From Natronoflexus pectinivorans (lineage in GTDB: Bacteria; Bacteroidota; Bacteroidia; Bacteroidales; Marinilabiliaceae): 64,000 bases of DNA. Of the stretch, positions 18,093 through 27,124 are shown in pieces. The stretch spans positions 1 to 64,000 of the forward strand of contig NZ_SLWK01000006.1 of NCBI RefSeq assembly GCF_004345615.1. Direction: 5' to 3'. Both the position numbers and the translations under genes were made by a program. Numbering within the stretch: position 1 is the first letter of the stretch; each line of letters opens with the position of its first letter. The notes beneath the pieces are model-generated. The model worked only from the letters and a program-made list of their open reading frames with translations. It did no database searches and was not told where the DNA came from.

Positions 18093-18203
18093 TTTCGCCC
18101 CCCCGACCCCCCAAGGGGGGAGGTTTAAATTTGGTTTTGTACATACAAAATTTTGAATAAATAGAATTAGCTAGAAGTTGTTCCTGAGGATATAAGGGCG
18201 AAA
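18093..18203. repeat. ~112-bp palindromic element, copy D
   Basis: Its inner part resembles copy A (TGTACAT, TTTTGAATAAATAGAA, TAGCTAGAAGTTG). Its ends are TTTCGCCC and GGGCGAAA, so relative to copy A both ends have changed together and pairing is kept. Confidence 0.8.
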
Positions 18204-18240
18204 TGCTTCTTCAACATTAAAATATACTGGTAATTGATTT

Positions 18241-19368
18241 ATGGAAAATCAAAAGATTAAAAAAAATCCGCCACCCATCATTAAGGATGATGAGATAGAT
18301 CTGGTGGCGCTGGGTTTGCATATATGGAATGGCCGCATGTTGATCATTAAGACCGTTGCCGTGTTTGTGGTGTTGGGATTGGTGATTGCATTAACTTCTC
18401 CTGAAGAATATACCTCCCGGGTAAAACTGATTCCTGAAACCGGTAAGCGTACAGGCTTGGGAAGCCTGGGCGGACTGGCATCTCAGTTTGGACTTGGAAA
18501 TATTTCAGCAGCAACAGAGACTGGTTCCATCCCTACTGAATATTATCCTGAGATTGTACACAGCCTTCCTTTCCTGAAATCATTGATGAACTATGAAACC
18601 TACATTCCTGAGGTTGGCGAAAGAATGACTCTGTTTGAGTACTACTCAGAGCCGGGAGGAGGTTCGGTTCTATCATATATCAAGGCCTATACCATCGGTC
18701 TACCCCGTACCATCATTGGATGGATCAGGGGAGCGGGCAAGGATGCTGAATTATCAGCAGTGGATTCCGGCAGCCATGTTACCCGCTTAAGTGAGGATGA
18801 ATGGGAGGTTTTAGAGCGTCTTAAGGATAACATCTCTTTGGAGATAAACAGGGAAGGGATTATTTCCATTACAGTAAAAAGTGGAGACCCTGTTTTGGCC
18901 GCTGATATGGCGGATAAAGTGACTTCTTTGTTGTCTGAATATATTTTGGAGTATAAAACCGATAAGGCCAGAGAAGATTTAGAGTTTGTTGAGGCTCGTC
19001 ATATTGAAGCAGGTGCCCGTTTTGAAAAGGCACAGGAGCAGCTGGCTCGTTTCAGAGATGCCAGCCGTGGACAAATGACAGCCATGGCGCAAACAGAGGA
19101 GCAGCGCCTGCAAAGCGAATACGACCTGGCATTCAATGTATATAACACACTGGCTCGGCAGTTGGAAGAATCCCGTTTAAAGCTTCAGGAAGAAACACCA
19201 GTCGTGAAAGTATTAGAACCTGCTGTTGTACCCAAAGAGAGAAGTGCGCCACGCCGTGGAATGATAATGGTTGTTTCTGTATTTCTGGGCGGCTTCATTG
19301 GACTTGGAATTCTGTTTGGATCTATGGTTTGGGTCAATTTGAGAAAGAAAATGGAGGAGTATGGGTAG
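18241..19368 (+). CDS. Wzz/chain-length-determinant family polysaccharide co-polymerase (copy 1)
   Basis: A 375-aa inner-membrane protein that would set polymer length and link the polymerase to the SLBB exporter. The first transmembrane helix (about 33-52) is followed by a periplasmic part with long coiled-coil helices (about 235-320) and a second helix (about 341-365) preceded by the proline-rich PAVVPKERSAPRRG. No cytoplasmic tyrosine kinase domain is attached. It has a paralogue at 38090-39241 with the same layout. It lies after the repeat block and just before the AlbA pseudogene and cluster A, so it is the likely partner of the cluster A polymerase. Confidence 0.88.
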   Translation: MENQKIKKNPPPIIKDDEIDLVALGLHIWNGRMLIIKTVAVFVVLGLVIALTSPEEYTSRVKLIPETGKRTGLGSLGGLASQFGLGNISAATETGSIPTEYYPEIVHSLPFLKSLMNYETYIPEVGERMTLFEYYSEPGGGSVLSYIKAYTIGLPRTIIGWIRGAGKDAELSAVDSGSHVTRLSEDEWEVLERLKDNISLEINREGIISITVKSGDPVLAADMADKVTSLLSEYILEYKTDKAREDLEFVEARHIEAGARFEKAQEQLARFRDASRGQMTAMAQTEEQRLQSEYDLAFNVYNTLARQLEESRLKLQEETPVVKVLEPAVVPKERSAPRRGMIMVVSVFLGGFIGLGILFGSMVWVNLRKKMEEYG

Positions 19369-19373
19369 GGGCA

Positions 19374-19410
19374 AGGGAGATCGGAAACCGGAAATCGGAG
19401 ACGGGAGACG
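19374..19410 (+). repeat. Dispersed GA-rich repeat, copy 3
   Basis: GAGATCGGAAACCGGAAATCGGAGACGGGAGACG-like sequence directly after the wzz stop codon. It is followed at 19417-19442 by an imperfect palindrome whose outer TCCTCC/GGAGGA arms pair, with AAGCTT in the middle. Confidence 0.6.
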
Positions 19411-19506
19411 TGATTGTCCTCCTACGCTGAAGCTTCGGAGGATGAAAAAGTTTGAAGTTGATAGTTAGTGGTTTGATAGTAACCTTAAAAGGAACAGATC
19501 AAAAAA

Positions 19507-20175
19507 ATGGAATTAAGCGATCAATTTTATGATAAATTCCCTACAGATTTTAATAAAGAAATAATAATTACAGGAGAGGCAAGAAACACGCAAAAATGGC
19601 AGTAACCATTGGAGGCTGTTAGGGAAATTGTTATGAATATGATTATTCATCGTGATTATCGATCTGCTTCAGATTCTATTGTTAAGGTATATGATGATCG
19701 AATTGAATTTTATAATCCGGGACGATTACCTGATAGTATAACGGTTGATGATTTGCTTTCTAACAGATATAAGTCCACTCCAAGGAACAAACTGATTGCC
19801 GACTTTTGTAAAAGTCTTGGACTTATTGAGAAATATGGTTCAGGTATTAGACGGGTTATTGAGTATTTTAAAGATGCTGAGTTACCTCAGCCTGATTTCA
19901 GAAATATTTCTGACGGTTTTTTGGTCACTATTTACGATAAAGAGATGGCCAAGGTCGGTGAAAAGGTCGGTGATCGACTCACTGGGAATCAAATAAAAAT
20001 TATTAATTTAATGATAAGTGATTCCTTTGTTTCAGCTAAAGATTTATCTGATAGAATCGGAATTTCGGTACGGAAAATTGAAACAAATATTAGCAAATTA
20101 AAAGAGCTAGGATATATTAAGAGAGTGGGGCCTGCTAATGGGGGATGTTGGGAAGTGGAGAAAAGGATTGATTGA
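19507..20175 (+). pseudogene. Truncated AlbA-family regulator with in-frame stop
   Basis: From 19558 the reading frame matches residues 246-452 of the intact AlbA gene (EIIITGEARNTQKWQ, then PLEAVREIV and HRDYR). A TAA at 19606-19608 replaces Tyr261 of that protein. The whole AlbA domain is missing, and the 17 codons before 19558 (MELSDQF...) show no similarity to it. The rest, to the winged helix and GGCWEVE end, is open, and two GEKVG/GDRL units remain of the linker repeat. Translation could only restart at a TTG at 19609. It is best seen as a dead fragment. Fragment and intact gene are 2.5 kb apart and enclose the DUF559 gene, wzz and the palindromic elements. Confidence 0.85.
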
Positions 20176-20184
20176 AGTGTAAAG

Positions 20185-20219
20185 TTGAGAGAGCGAGAAA
20201 TCGGAAACCGGAGAGGGGG
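20185..20219 (+). repeat. Dispersed GA-rich repeat, copy 4
   Basis: Contains GAAATCGGAAACCGGAGAGG after the pseudogene. It is followed by CTCCTTATGTGCCTTATGTGG, a short motif also present near 1055. Confidence 0.5.
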
Positions 20220-20316
20220 TTTGAAGTTTTCGCTTTAATTCTCTCCTTATGTGCCTTATGTGGTTAACACAACCCCCATTGAAAACAAAGAAGCATACAA
20301 TTATTTCTAAAGCAAG

Positions 20317-21447
20317 ATGCATAATGCGATAACCTATCCCGGTGCGATACGGGAATTAAGATTCATTTTAAAAAGGATAGGTGCGCAGAAGGTATTTCTT
20401 GTTACCGGAAGAAACTCTTATGCTCTTTCCGGTGCTAAAAGTGAGATTGAAAACCAACTCTCTGATTTTAATTGTGTTGAATTTAAAGAGTTTCAGGTTA
20501 ATCCGGATTTAGAGGATGTCGAGGCAGGGGTGAAATTGTTTGAAAAAGAGAATTGTGATGTGATAATTGCTGTAGGTGGTGGAAGTGCTATTGACGTTGC
20601 CAAACTTATTAACTATTACCATCACTCCTCCTTAGAGGATTTGAGTGCTAACTCTTTAGAAAACAAAGAGTTTTCTCCAGTTTCATTGATTTGCATTCCT
20701 ACTACTGCAGGAAGCGGTAGCGAGGCTACACATTTTGCGGTGATCTACGTTCAAAATATTAAGCATTCCATCGCGGACACCAAATTAATGCCTGTTCAGA
20801 CAATTATTGACCCCACTTTGCATTACAGCCAAACTCCTTATCAAAAAGCAGTTTCCGGGATTGATGCTTTTGCGCAGGCCATTGAATCTTTATGGAACGT
20901 TCATTCAACAGATGAGTCTGTGGAATATGCAGAACAAGCGATTAAAACAATTTGGTTGAATCTCGAAAAGGCCGTTTTAGAGAATGATGAAAATGCCCAC
21001 TGGGCATTAGCACTTGGCGCAAATTTGGCAGGACGAGCCATAAACATAACCAAAACCACAGCTCCCCACGCTCTTTCTTATGGTTTTACGAAAGCTCTTG
21101 GTTTACCTCATGGGCATTCTGTTGCGTTATCCATACCTTTTTTTATAAAGTACCATGCAGGAATTCAAGAGGCAGAATGCAATGACAATAGAGGTGCCGG
21201 TCATGTAAAACAGGTCATTGACAGGATTGCGTTTCTATTGGATGTTCAGACAGAAGCTTTAAGTAGAGAAGTTTTTCTCTTTTTCGAAAGACTTGGGGTA
21301 TCGGTTAAATTTTCGGAGTTGAAGATTTCTAAACAATTATTTAAAGAAATCGCAAAGGGTATTAACTATGAAAGATTAAAAAATAATCCTGGCAAGGTTG
21401 ATGTGCAAGTATTGGATGCTTTGTTTGAATTTAATTCTGCTTTGTAA
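20317..21447 (+). CDS. Iron-containing alcohol dehydrogenase, phosphonoacetaldehyde reductase-like
   Basis: A 376-aa group III (Fe-type) alcohol dehydrogenase. The NAD(P)-binding region carries GGGSAIDVAKL (87-97) and PTTAGSGSEATHF (128-140). The metal site has D183, H251 and H265, but the ligand usually found as His four residues after the Asp is Gln187 (GIDAFAQAIES). The surrounding QAIESLWNVHSTDESVEYA resembles, from memory, the phosphonoacetaldehyde reductase branch, which makes 2-hydroxyethylphosphonate from phosphonoacetaldehyde. No phosphoenolpyruvate mutase or decarboxylase is in the window, so a role in making a phosphonate or another alcohol substituent for the cluster A glycan is inferred only from position at the head of the cluster. 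Confidence 0.75.
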   Translation: MHNAITYPGAIRELRFILKRIGAQKVFLVTGRNSYALSGAKSEIENQLSDFNCVEFKEFQVNPDLEDVEAGVKLFEKENCDVIIAVGGGSAIDVAKLINYYHHSSLEDLSANSLENKEFSPVSLICIPTTAGSGSEATHFAVIYVQNIKHSIADTKLMPVQTIIDPTLHYSQTPYQKAVSGIDAFAQAIESLWNVHSTDESVEYAEQAIKTIWLNLEKAVLENDENAHWALALGANLAGRAINITKTTAPHALSYGFTKALGLPHGHSVALSIPFFIKYHAGIQEAECNDNRGAGHVKQVIDRIAFLLDVQTEALSREVFLFFERLGVSVKFSELKISKQLFKEIAKGINYERLKNNPGKVDVQVLDALFEFNSAL

Positions 21448-21739
21448 CTTTTAATATCTGTTTTTGATCGAATATAGTGTCAGCAAGAAAACTACATATT
21501 GACCAGAAAGCATCAAATACAAGGCTTCGTTCCGAGGCATTCGAGGATTGATACCAAGGAGTCCTAATTTTTGCTTTTTGTATGATTTTTATTCTAAAAA
21601 CCAGACAAAAGCTATTTTGGGAAAACTAATTGAAAAACGAAAATGAGAATCTATTCCGATTTTCTTCGAGGCAGTTTTGGTATTTTCTTATAACTACTAA
21701 TTAGTGAAATTGTTTGAGATGCCTAGTGAGGCTTAGTTT

Positions 21740-22954
21740 ATGACTATGAAAGCTACAAAAAATGTAATAATTCTTGGAGTAAATCCATACAGCGGGAATA
21801 GAGGAGTAGGTGCATTGGCTTATTCAGTAATGAGTGTATTAGATAAAATATCTAAGGAAAATGATGTGCAGATTAATATTTACTTAGTTGGGAAATCAAA
21901 ACATATTGTTGAAAACAGAATAAAAGTAGGTGATACGATAATACAATTTAAGCAATTTCCTTTTTATGCTGGAAATGGTTTAAAAGGGGTGCTAAAATTC
22001 TTTCTTACAATGATTTTGTCTAAAGAAATATTATTTAAGACAAAATATGTTATGGATATGGGAGAGGGAGATAGTTTTTCAGATATATATGGGAAGCAAA
22101 GGTTTATTAATATTAATGCCCCAAAAAAAACATTTCGTTTTCTAGGAAAGAAAATTTTATTGTTGCCACAAACCATTGGCCCTTTTAACGATGCAAAGAT
22201 AAAGAAAGAGGCAAAAAAAAGCATAGAGAAAAGTGATGTCGTGTTGGTCAGGGACAGAATGAGTTATGATTATGTGACAAACAATACTACCCAGAAAAAG
22301 GTAAAGGAATTGACTGATATGGCCTTTTTTATGCCTTACAATAAGAAGGATTTTTCAAACGGGAAAATTAATGTTGGTTTAAATATTTCTTCTTTGATGT
22401 GGCATGGTGGCTACACCAAAAATAATCAATTTGGTTTTAAGGAAGATTATCCGAAACTAATGAGAGCCATCATAGAGTTCTTTCTTACGCAGGCGAATGT
22501 CCAAATCCATCTGATTTCTCATGTGGTAAATGCTAACTCCCATGTTGAAAACGATTATGAAGTTGCACGCTTTATCCAAGATGAGTATGCTTCGGAAAAA
22601 ATTACATTGGCTCCATTCTTTCTTGATCCAATAGATGCTAAAAATTATATTAGTGGATTAGACTTCTTCACAGGGGCTCGCATGCATGCATGTATTGCAG
22701 CCTTTTCCTCAGGCGTTCCTGTTTATCCAATTGCTTATAGTCGTAAGTTTAACGGATTGTTCGTTGAAACTTTAGAATATTCATATTTAGGTGATTTAAT
22801 TAATCAGAATTCTAATGAGTTTATGACAGGATTAGAATATGCTTTTGAGAATAGAATAGAGTTAACTGAGATTATTCAGCAGTCTAAAAAGAATATTGTA
22901 TCCCATAGATATACTTTGTTAATAGACGAATTGTCAATTTTTTTGGAATTATAA
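21740..22954 (+). CDS. Polysaccharide pyruvyl transferase family protein
   Basis: A 404-aa protein of the WcaK/CsaB family, which adds a pyruvate ketal from phosphoenolpyruvate to sugars of surface polymers. The N-terminus has GVNPYSGNRGVGALAYSVM, the usual glycine-rich start. The C-terminal half carries SGLDFFTGARMHACIAAFSSGVPVYPIAYSRKF, the RMH-containing signature of the family. Its stop codon overlaps the ATG of the FrhB-like gene (TAATG), so the two are probably translated together. This pair is common in Bacteroidota capsule clusters. The 292 bp upstream hold only short imperfect inverted repeats. Confidence 0.9.
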   Translation: MTMKATKNVIILGVNPYSGNRGVGALAYSVMSVLDKISKENDVQINIYLVGKSKHIVENRIKVGDTIIQFKQFPFYAGNGLKGVLKFFLTMILSKEILFKTKYVMDMGEGDSFSDIYGKQRFININAPKKTFRFLGKKILLLPQTIGPFNDAKIKKEAKKSIEKSDVVLVRDRMSYDYVTNNTTQKKVKELTDMAFFMPYNKKDFSNGKINVGLNISSLMWHGGYTKNNQFGFKEDYPKLMRAIIEFFLTQANVQIHLISHVVNANSHVENDYEVARFIQDEYASEKITLAPFFLDPIDAKNYISGLDFFTGARMHACIAAFSSGVPVYPIAYSRKFNGLFVETLEYSYLGDLINQNSNEFMTGLEYAFENRIELTEIIQQSKKNIVSHRYTLLIDELSIFLEL

Positions 22955-24162
22955 TGAGGTCTATTGAAAGAATTGTAAGAAGGGATTTGTGTATAGGATG
23001 TGGTCTGTGTGAAACTGTTTTTGGGCAAGAAAACCTTACCATGCAGTTGCAAAGTAATGGTTTTTTAGAACCTACCATTCAGAATCATAAAATATACGAA
23101 GAGAAAATAATTTCACGTATTTGCCCGGGAGTAAATATTGTAAATGATCAACCTTTTGTAAGGCATGAGAGAATATGGGGTAAAGTAATTGAATCATATT
23201 CCGGATATTCTGAAGATAAGGAAATTCGAACTAAAGGTTCTTCTGGAGGCATCATAAGTGCTGTTGCGATTTATCTTCTGGAAAATAGTATTGTAGATAC
23301 TGTTTTACAGGTTGGAGGAAATTCCAAGGATTTTCGACGAAATAGTTTGAAAGAATCGAAAACAAGGGAGGATGTCTTAAGTTGCGCAACCTCTCGATAT
23401 GCACCTGCGGCTGTTTTTCGAAACATTCTCGATATATTAAGAGCAAGTAGTGACTCTTTTCTTTTAATAGGAAAACCATGTGATATATCTGGGATCAAGA
23501 ACCTTTTAAATGAATACCCTGAATACAAAGAGAGATTTAAGTTCTTTGTGTCGATTGTTTGTGCGGGAATCCCCTCATTTAACGCAACGCAGGATGTGAT
23601 AGCTAGTTTCAAAAATGTAAAATATCCTGTAACTGAATTGGCATACAGAGGAAATGGTTGGCCTGGATATTTTTCTTTTTTAGATGCTTCGGGGCATAGG
23701 CATCAAATGTCGTACAACGATTCTTGGGGCAAAAAACTAGGAAAAAAGATCCATTTTCGATGCAAAATTTGTCCTGATGGGATAGGACTACAGGCAGATA
23801 TGGCAGTTGGTGATGCTTGGGAGACAAAGGATGGATATCCTGATTTTACGGAACGGGATGGGCAAAGCCTCATTTTAATTAGGACTACTAAAGCCCTAGA
23901 GTTACTTCGTAAGATGCAGAAAGATGAATGTGTAACAATCAATTCATTACCTGTTGAAAAGTTAAAAAGCATACAACCATTTCAGTATGTAAGGCGGAGG
24001 GCTGTTGGTGCACGTGTCATGGCAGTATACATAGCAAAAGGGGTGTTGCTTAATTTTAAGGGAGTTAGGCTTTGGAATAATCTTCTTTCTCAATCATTAA
24101 AAAGTATTATCAGAGAGTTTGGTGGAACTATTAAACGAATATTATTAAAACATGAAAAATGA
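22954..24162 (+). CDS. FrhB/FdhB-type coenzyme F420 hydrogenase beta-subunit-like protein
   Basis: A 402-aa iron-sulfur protein. The N-terminus has three closely spaced cysteines of a ferredoxin-like site (CIGCGLC, C13/C16/C19), with another in ICPG near 57. The centre has the FrhB N- and C-domain features KGSSGGIISA, ATSRYAPAA and GKPCDISG. The later CKICPDGIGLQADMAVGDAW motif holds the second iron-sulfur ligand set and flavin-binding region. It probably works as a flavin and iron-sulfur redox enzyme acting on a sugar. In polysaccharide clusters its exact reaction is not known. It is coupled to the pyruvyltransferase gene and followed by the flippase. Confidence 0.88.
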   Translation: MRSIERIVRRDLCIGCGLCETVFGQENLTMQLQSNGFLEPTIQNHKIYEEKIISRICPGVNIVNDQPFVRHERIWGKVIESYSGYSEDKEIRTKGSSGGIISAVAIYLLENSIVDTVLQVGGNSKDFRRNSLKESKTREDVLSCATSRYAPAAVFRNILDILRASSDSFLLIGKPCDISGIKNLLNEYPEYKERFKFFVSIVCAGIPSFNATQDVIASFKNVKYPVTELAYRGNGWPGYFSFLDASGHRHQMSYNDSWGKKLGKKIHFRCKICPDGIGLQADMAVGDAWETKDGYPDFTERDGQSLILIRTTKALELLRKMQKDECVTINSLPVEKLKSIQPFQYVRRRAVGARVMAVYIAKGVLLNFKGVRLWNNLLSQSLKSIIREFGGTIKRILLKHEK

Positions 24163-24282
24163 AATTTTGAACAGTAATTTATTTTTGTAATTGTTTTACC
24201 AGATATCTTAGTTAAGTGATAAATACTATAATTGTCGTTTTACAATTTACAGGTAGTAAGTATTAAAGGAAAATAAACTTGC

Positions 24283-25791
24283 GTGGGAAAGGCCAAATCA
24301 ACAGTTAGGTATATTGCCGGCTCTTTTTTTTGGGGAGCAATTTCCAAGATAGTAGATGCAGGAATTAAGTTTTTGACTATTCCTATTCTTTTAAATTATT
24401 TCGGAAAAGAGTATTATGGCTTATTGACTTTAGCAATTGCTACAAATGCCTATATGGCTCTGCTTAATATGGGCATGAATACCGGAGCAGTAAAATTCTT
24501 TTCACAATGGATTGCTACGGGCAAATATGACTTGCTTCATCGTACTGCACAGACCAATATATCTTTTTATTTAGCTATTAGTATAATAAATAGCTTTATT
24601 TTGGTTGCCATAGGAATATGGGGAGGGGATGTGTTTCAAATTACCCCTGCTGAGTTCAGCACCTTTCGAGATTTGTTGTTTATCTTGGCTGCCTTTAGTA
24701 TTGTTAATTGGGTAAATTTTACGTTTAATCAATTGTTGATAGCGGATGAGAGAATAGCATTTACCCAACAAATGTACTCAGTAAAAAGTGTATTGGGGTT
24801 AGCTGCTGTGGGGGTAACTATCTTATTCAATTGGTCGTTGATTCAATATTTTGTCACCTTTTTGGCTGTAAATTCCTTTGTTGTTTTACCTTTTTTATAT
24901 CTATGCAAGAAAAGGAATTTAATCAGCAGCATTGTTCCTGCTTTTTATTGGAAAGAATTTCTGGTGGTGTTTAAATATGGCTTAGCCATATTGGCTATGA
25001 GTCTATTCCAATTCACGGCAGTACAATCGCGCCCGATAATATTAGGTATATTTTCTGACCAAGGTGTTGGAATACTAGCAGAGTACCGAGTGATGGAAGT
25101 ATTTCCGCTTTTTATTATTTCTATTGGTGGGATGTTGGTAAGTGTTTTTCTTCCGAAAACATCAAAAGCTATTCAAAGCGGTGATAGAACATCTATTGAA
25201 AAAATGGCCTACGAAGGGACTAAATATACGAGTATTTTAGTGGCATTTCTCTGTTTTCCTGTTATGTTAAACGTTCAGGAGTTATTGTCGTTGTATGTGG
25301 GGGTCGAATACATCCATCTTACTCAATGGCTGTTTCTATGGGTGTTTACGCTGACCTTATCTTTACACAACTCACCGGTCTCTAGTCTGGTGCTTGCTAC
25401 AGGAAAAACAAAAATGTTGGTTTTTAGTTCCGGTATAGCGTGCATTGTATCGATGATTATTAATGCAATATTAGCGAGTAAATATGGTGTTGGTTCCGCC
25501 GTAATTGGTTATCTGGTTTATATAATTATTCAAGTATTGTTTTATTATTTATATTTTAATAACAGGGTTCTGAGTTTGAAATCATTGAACGTATTTAAAT
25601 CATTTGTTATACCCACAGGTTTAGGGTTTATTGTGTTTGGGTTGGTCCATTTTTTAGAGGTAGAAACAGGTTCATTTATTATTCAGATTTTGATTAATTC
25701 CCTTACTTGGGGGATTATCTATATATTAATGTTGATTATGTTTAGAGTGATTGACATTCGTGATATCAAGAATAATTTTATTAGAATATAG
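24283..25791 (+). CDS. Wzx-type polysaccharide flippase (cluster A)
   Basis: A 502-aa integral membrane protein of the MATE/MOP flippase superfamily, expected to move lipid-linked repeat units across the inner membrane. I count about 12-14 hydrophobic segments across the whole length. The start FFWGAISKIVDAGIKFLTIPILLNYFGKEYYG is the conserved first helix of O-antigen flippases. A GTG start is used, with GGAAA about 12 bp upstream. It lies just before the polymerase gene, the usual Wzx-Wzy order. Confidence 0.9.
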   Translation: MGKAKSTVRYIAGSFFWGAISKIVDAGIKFLTIPILLNYFGKEYYGLLTLAIATNAYMALLNMGMNTGAVKFFSQWIATGKYDLLHRTAQTNISFYLAISIINSFILVAIGIWGGDVFQITPAEFSTFRDLLFILAAFSIVNWVNFTFNQLLIADERIAFTQQMYSVKSVLGLAAVGVTILFNWSLIQYFVTFLAVNSFVVLPFLYLCKKRNLISSIVPAFYWKEFLVVFKYGLAILAMSLFQFTAVQSRPIILGIFSDQGVGILAEYRVMEVFPLFIISIGGMLVSVFLPKTSKAIQSGDRTSIEKMAYEGTKYTSILVAFLCFPVMLNVQELLSLYVGVEYIHLTQWLFLWVFTLTLSLHNSPVSSLVLATGKTKMLVFSSGIACIVSMIINAILASKYGVGSAVIGYLVYIIIQVLFYYLYFNNRVLSLKSLNVFKSFVIPTGLGFIVFGLVHFLEVETGSFIIQILINSLTWGIIYILMLIMFRVIDIRDIKNNFIRI

Positions 25792-25882
25792 CGGATTTAG
25801 GTTGTATTTCTATCATTTCTTAGATAATCCTTGGAATTGCTTCGACTCCAATATGTACTTTTAAAATTTTGTTAAGGATGTT

Positions 25883-27124
25883 ATGATTATAAATCTAAAA
25901 ACATTAGGAGCATTCTTTTTCCTGATTTTCACCTTAAGTTCATTCTATTTCTATGAGCCAGTATTTTTTAGTGCTGAATTGCTTAAGTTAGTTTATTGGC
26001 TGTTATGCTCATGTGTTATTTTGTTGTCAGTTAAAAAATTACTATATACCAAAGAACAGCTTGTATTTGCAAATGGCCTTAGGATTCTGCTCTTTAGCAT
26101 ATTTTTTTCAATGGTTCCTGCTTTTATTAGTTGGGGGCAAAGTCCTCTTTTGACACTAAGAGCGACTTTCCCTTTTCTTGGTTTTATAAGTTATTTTTAT
26201 TTACTAACAATAAATCCATCAATCAAGTTTTTAGAAAGGATTATTTGGGTATTTTCATTTTCATATATCTTTATATACTTTTTATCTTTGTCCTTACTGC
26301 CGGAAGTCTATTTTGGTAGTTTTGCAGATAGACGTATTGATGACATGCGAGCTGTATTTCGGCTGTTTATTCCAGGTCGAGGATTTCTTTTTCTCTCATT
26401 TTTCTTTGCTGTAGGGAGGTATATTTATAATCGACGGATTATATGGCTATATCTTTCTATATTCCTTTTTGCGGTTATTTTAATGCACGTAATACGTCAA
26501 TATATTCTATTCTCATTTGTAATAAGTGCAATTGCGTTGTTATGGAATCTTACATGGTGGAGAAAAGTCCTGATCGTTTTATCAGCAATACTTATTGGTG
26601 GTTATGTTATTGAAAACTCAAATGTTATACAATCTTTAGTTCTATTAACAGAGACTCAAATAGGAACAGATAAACCTACAGAAGATATTAGGGTCACAGC
26701 GTACAAATACTTTTCTTTCAACTTTTCGCCTAATGCTTTCAACGCTTTTTTTGGTAATGGAGTTCCCCACGAGGCAAGTACATACGGTGCTTACTATACA
26801 AACATTATAAATGCAGATCAGAAACTTTATTTAAGTGATGTTGGGTATGCGCAAATATATGGTTTGTTCGGTATACTAGGTTTATTAGCTTCTCTGTTTT
26901 TGATGATTAGGACATTTTTTTTAAGGGTCGATATTAAGTATTTGTACTTAAAGCTGTTTATGATATATGTCCTATTTGCTAATATTTTGTCAGGGTACTT
27001 TTTAAGTTATCATAACGTTGTCGCAATTTCAATTGTGTTTTTCATGCTTGAAAAAGTGCATACGAATGTGGGTATAAATGCACATACTTCAAAGCTAGAT
27101 TTAAGATATAAAAATGAATCATAA
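25883..27124 (+). CDS. Wzy-type repeat-unit polymerase (cluster A)
   Basis: A 413-aa protein with about 10-11 transmembrane segments and a larger polar loop (about 255-320, ETQIGTDKPTEDIRVTAYKYF...). The overall shape is that of an O-antigen or capsule polymerase, a family too diverse to recognise by motif. Its position after the flippase and before glycosyltransferases supports the role. It overlaps the next gene by 11 bp. Confidence 0.75.
   Translation: MIINLKTLGAFFFLIFTLSSFYFYEPVFFSAELLKLVYWLLCSCVILLSVKKLLYTKEQLVFANGLRILLFSIFFSMVPAFISWGQSPLLTLRATFPFLGFISYFYLLTINPSIKFLERIIWVFSFSYIFIYFLSLSLLPEVYFGSFADRRIDDMRAVFRLFIPGRGFLFLSFFFAVGRYIYNRRIIWLYLSIFLFAVILMHVIRQYILFSFVISAIALLWNLTWWRKVLIVLSAILIGGYVIENSNVIQSLVLLTETQIGTDKPTEDIRVTAYKYFSFNFSPNAFNAFFGNGVPHEASTYGAYYTNIINADQKLYLSDVGYAQIYGLFGILGLLASLFLMIRTFFLRVDIKYLYLKLFMIYVLFANILSGYFLSYHNVVAISIVFFMLEKVHTNVGINAHTSKLDLRYKNES

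Noticed and set aside
17032-18203. CRISPR array in the repeat block
   Set aside because: The repeats are long palindromic elements with variable gaps and shared interiors, not short repeats with unique equal-length spacers.
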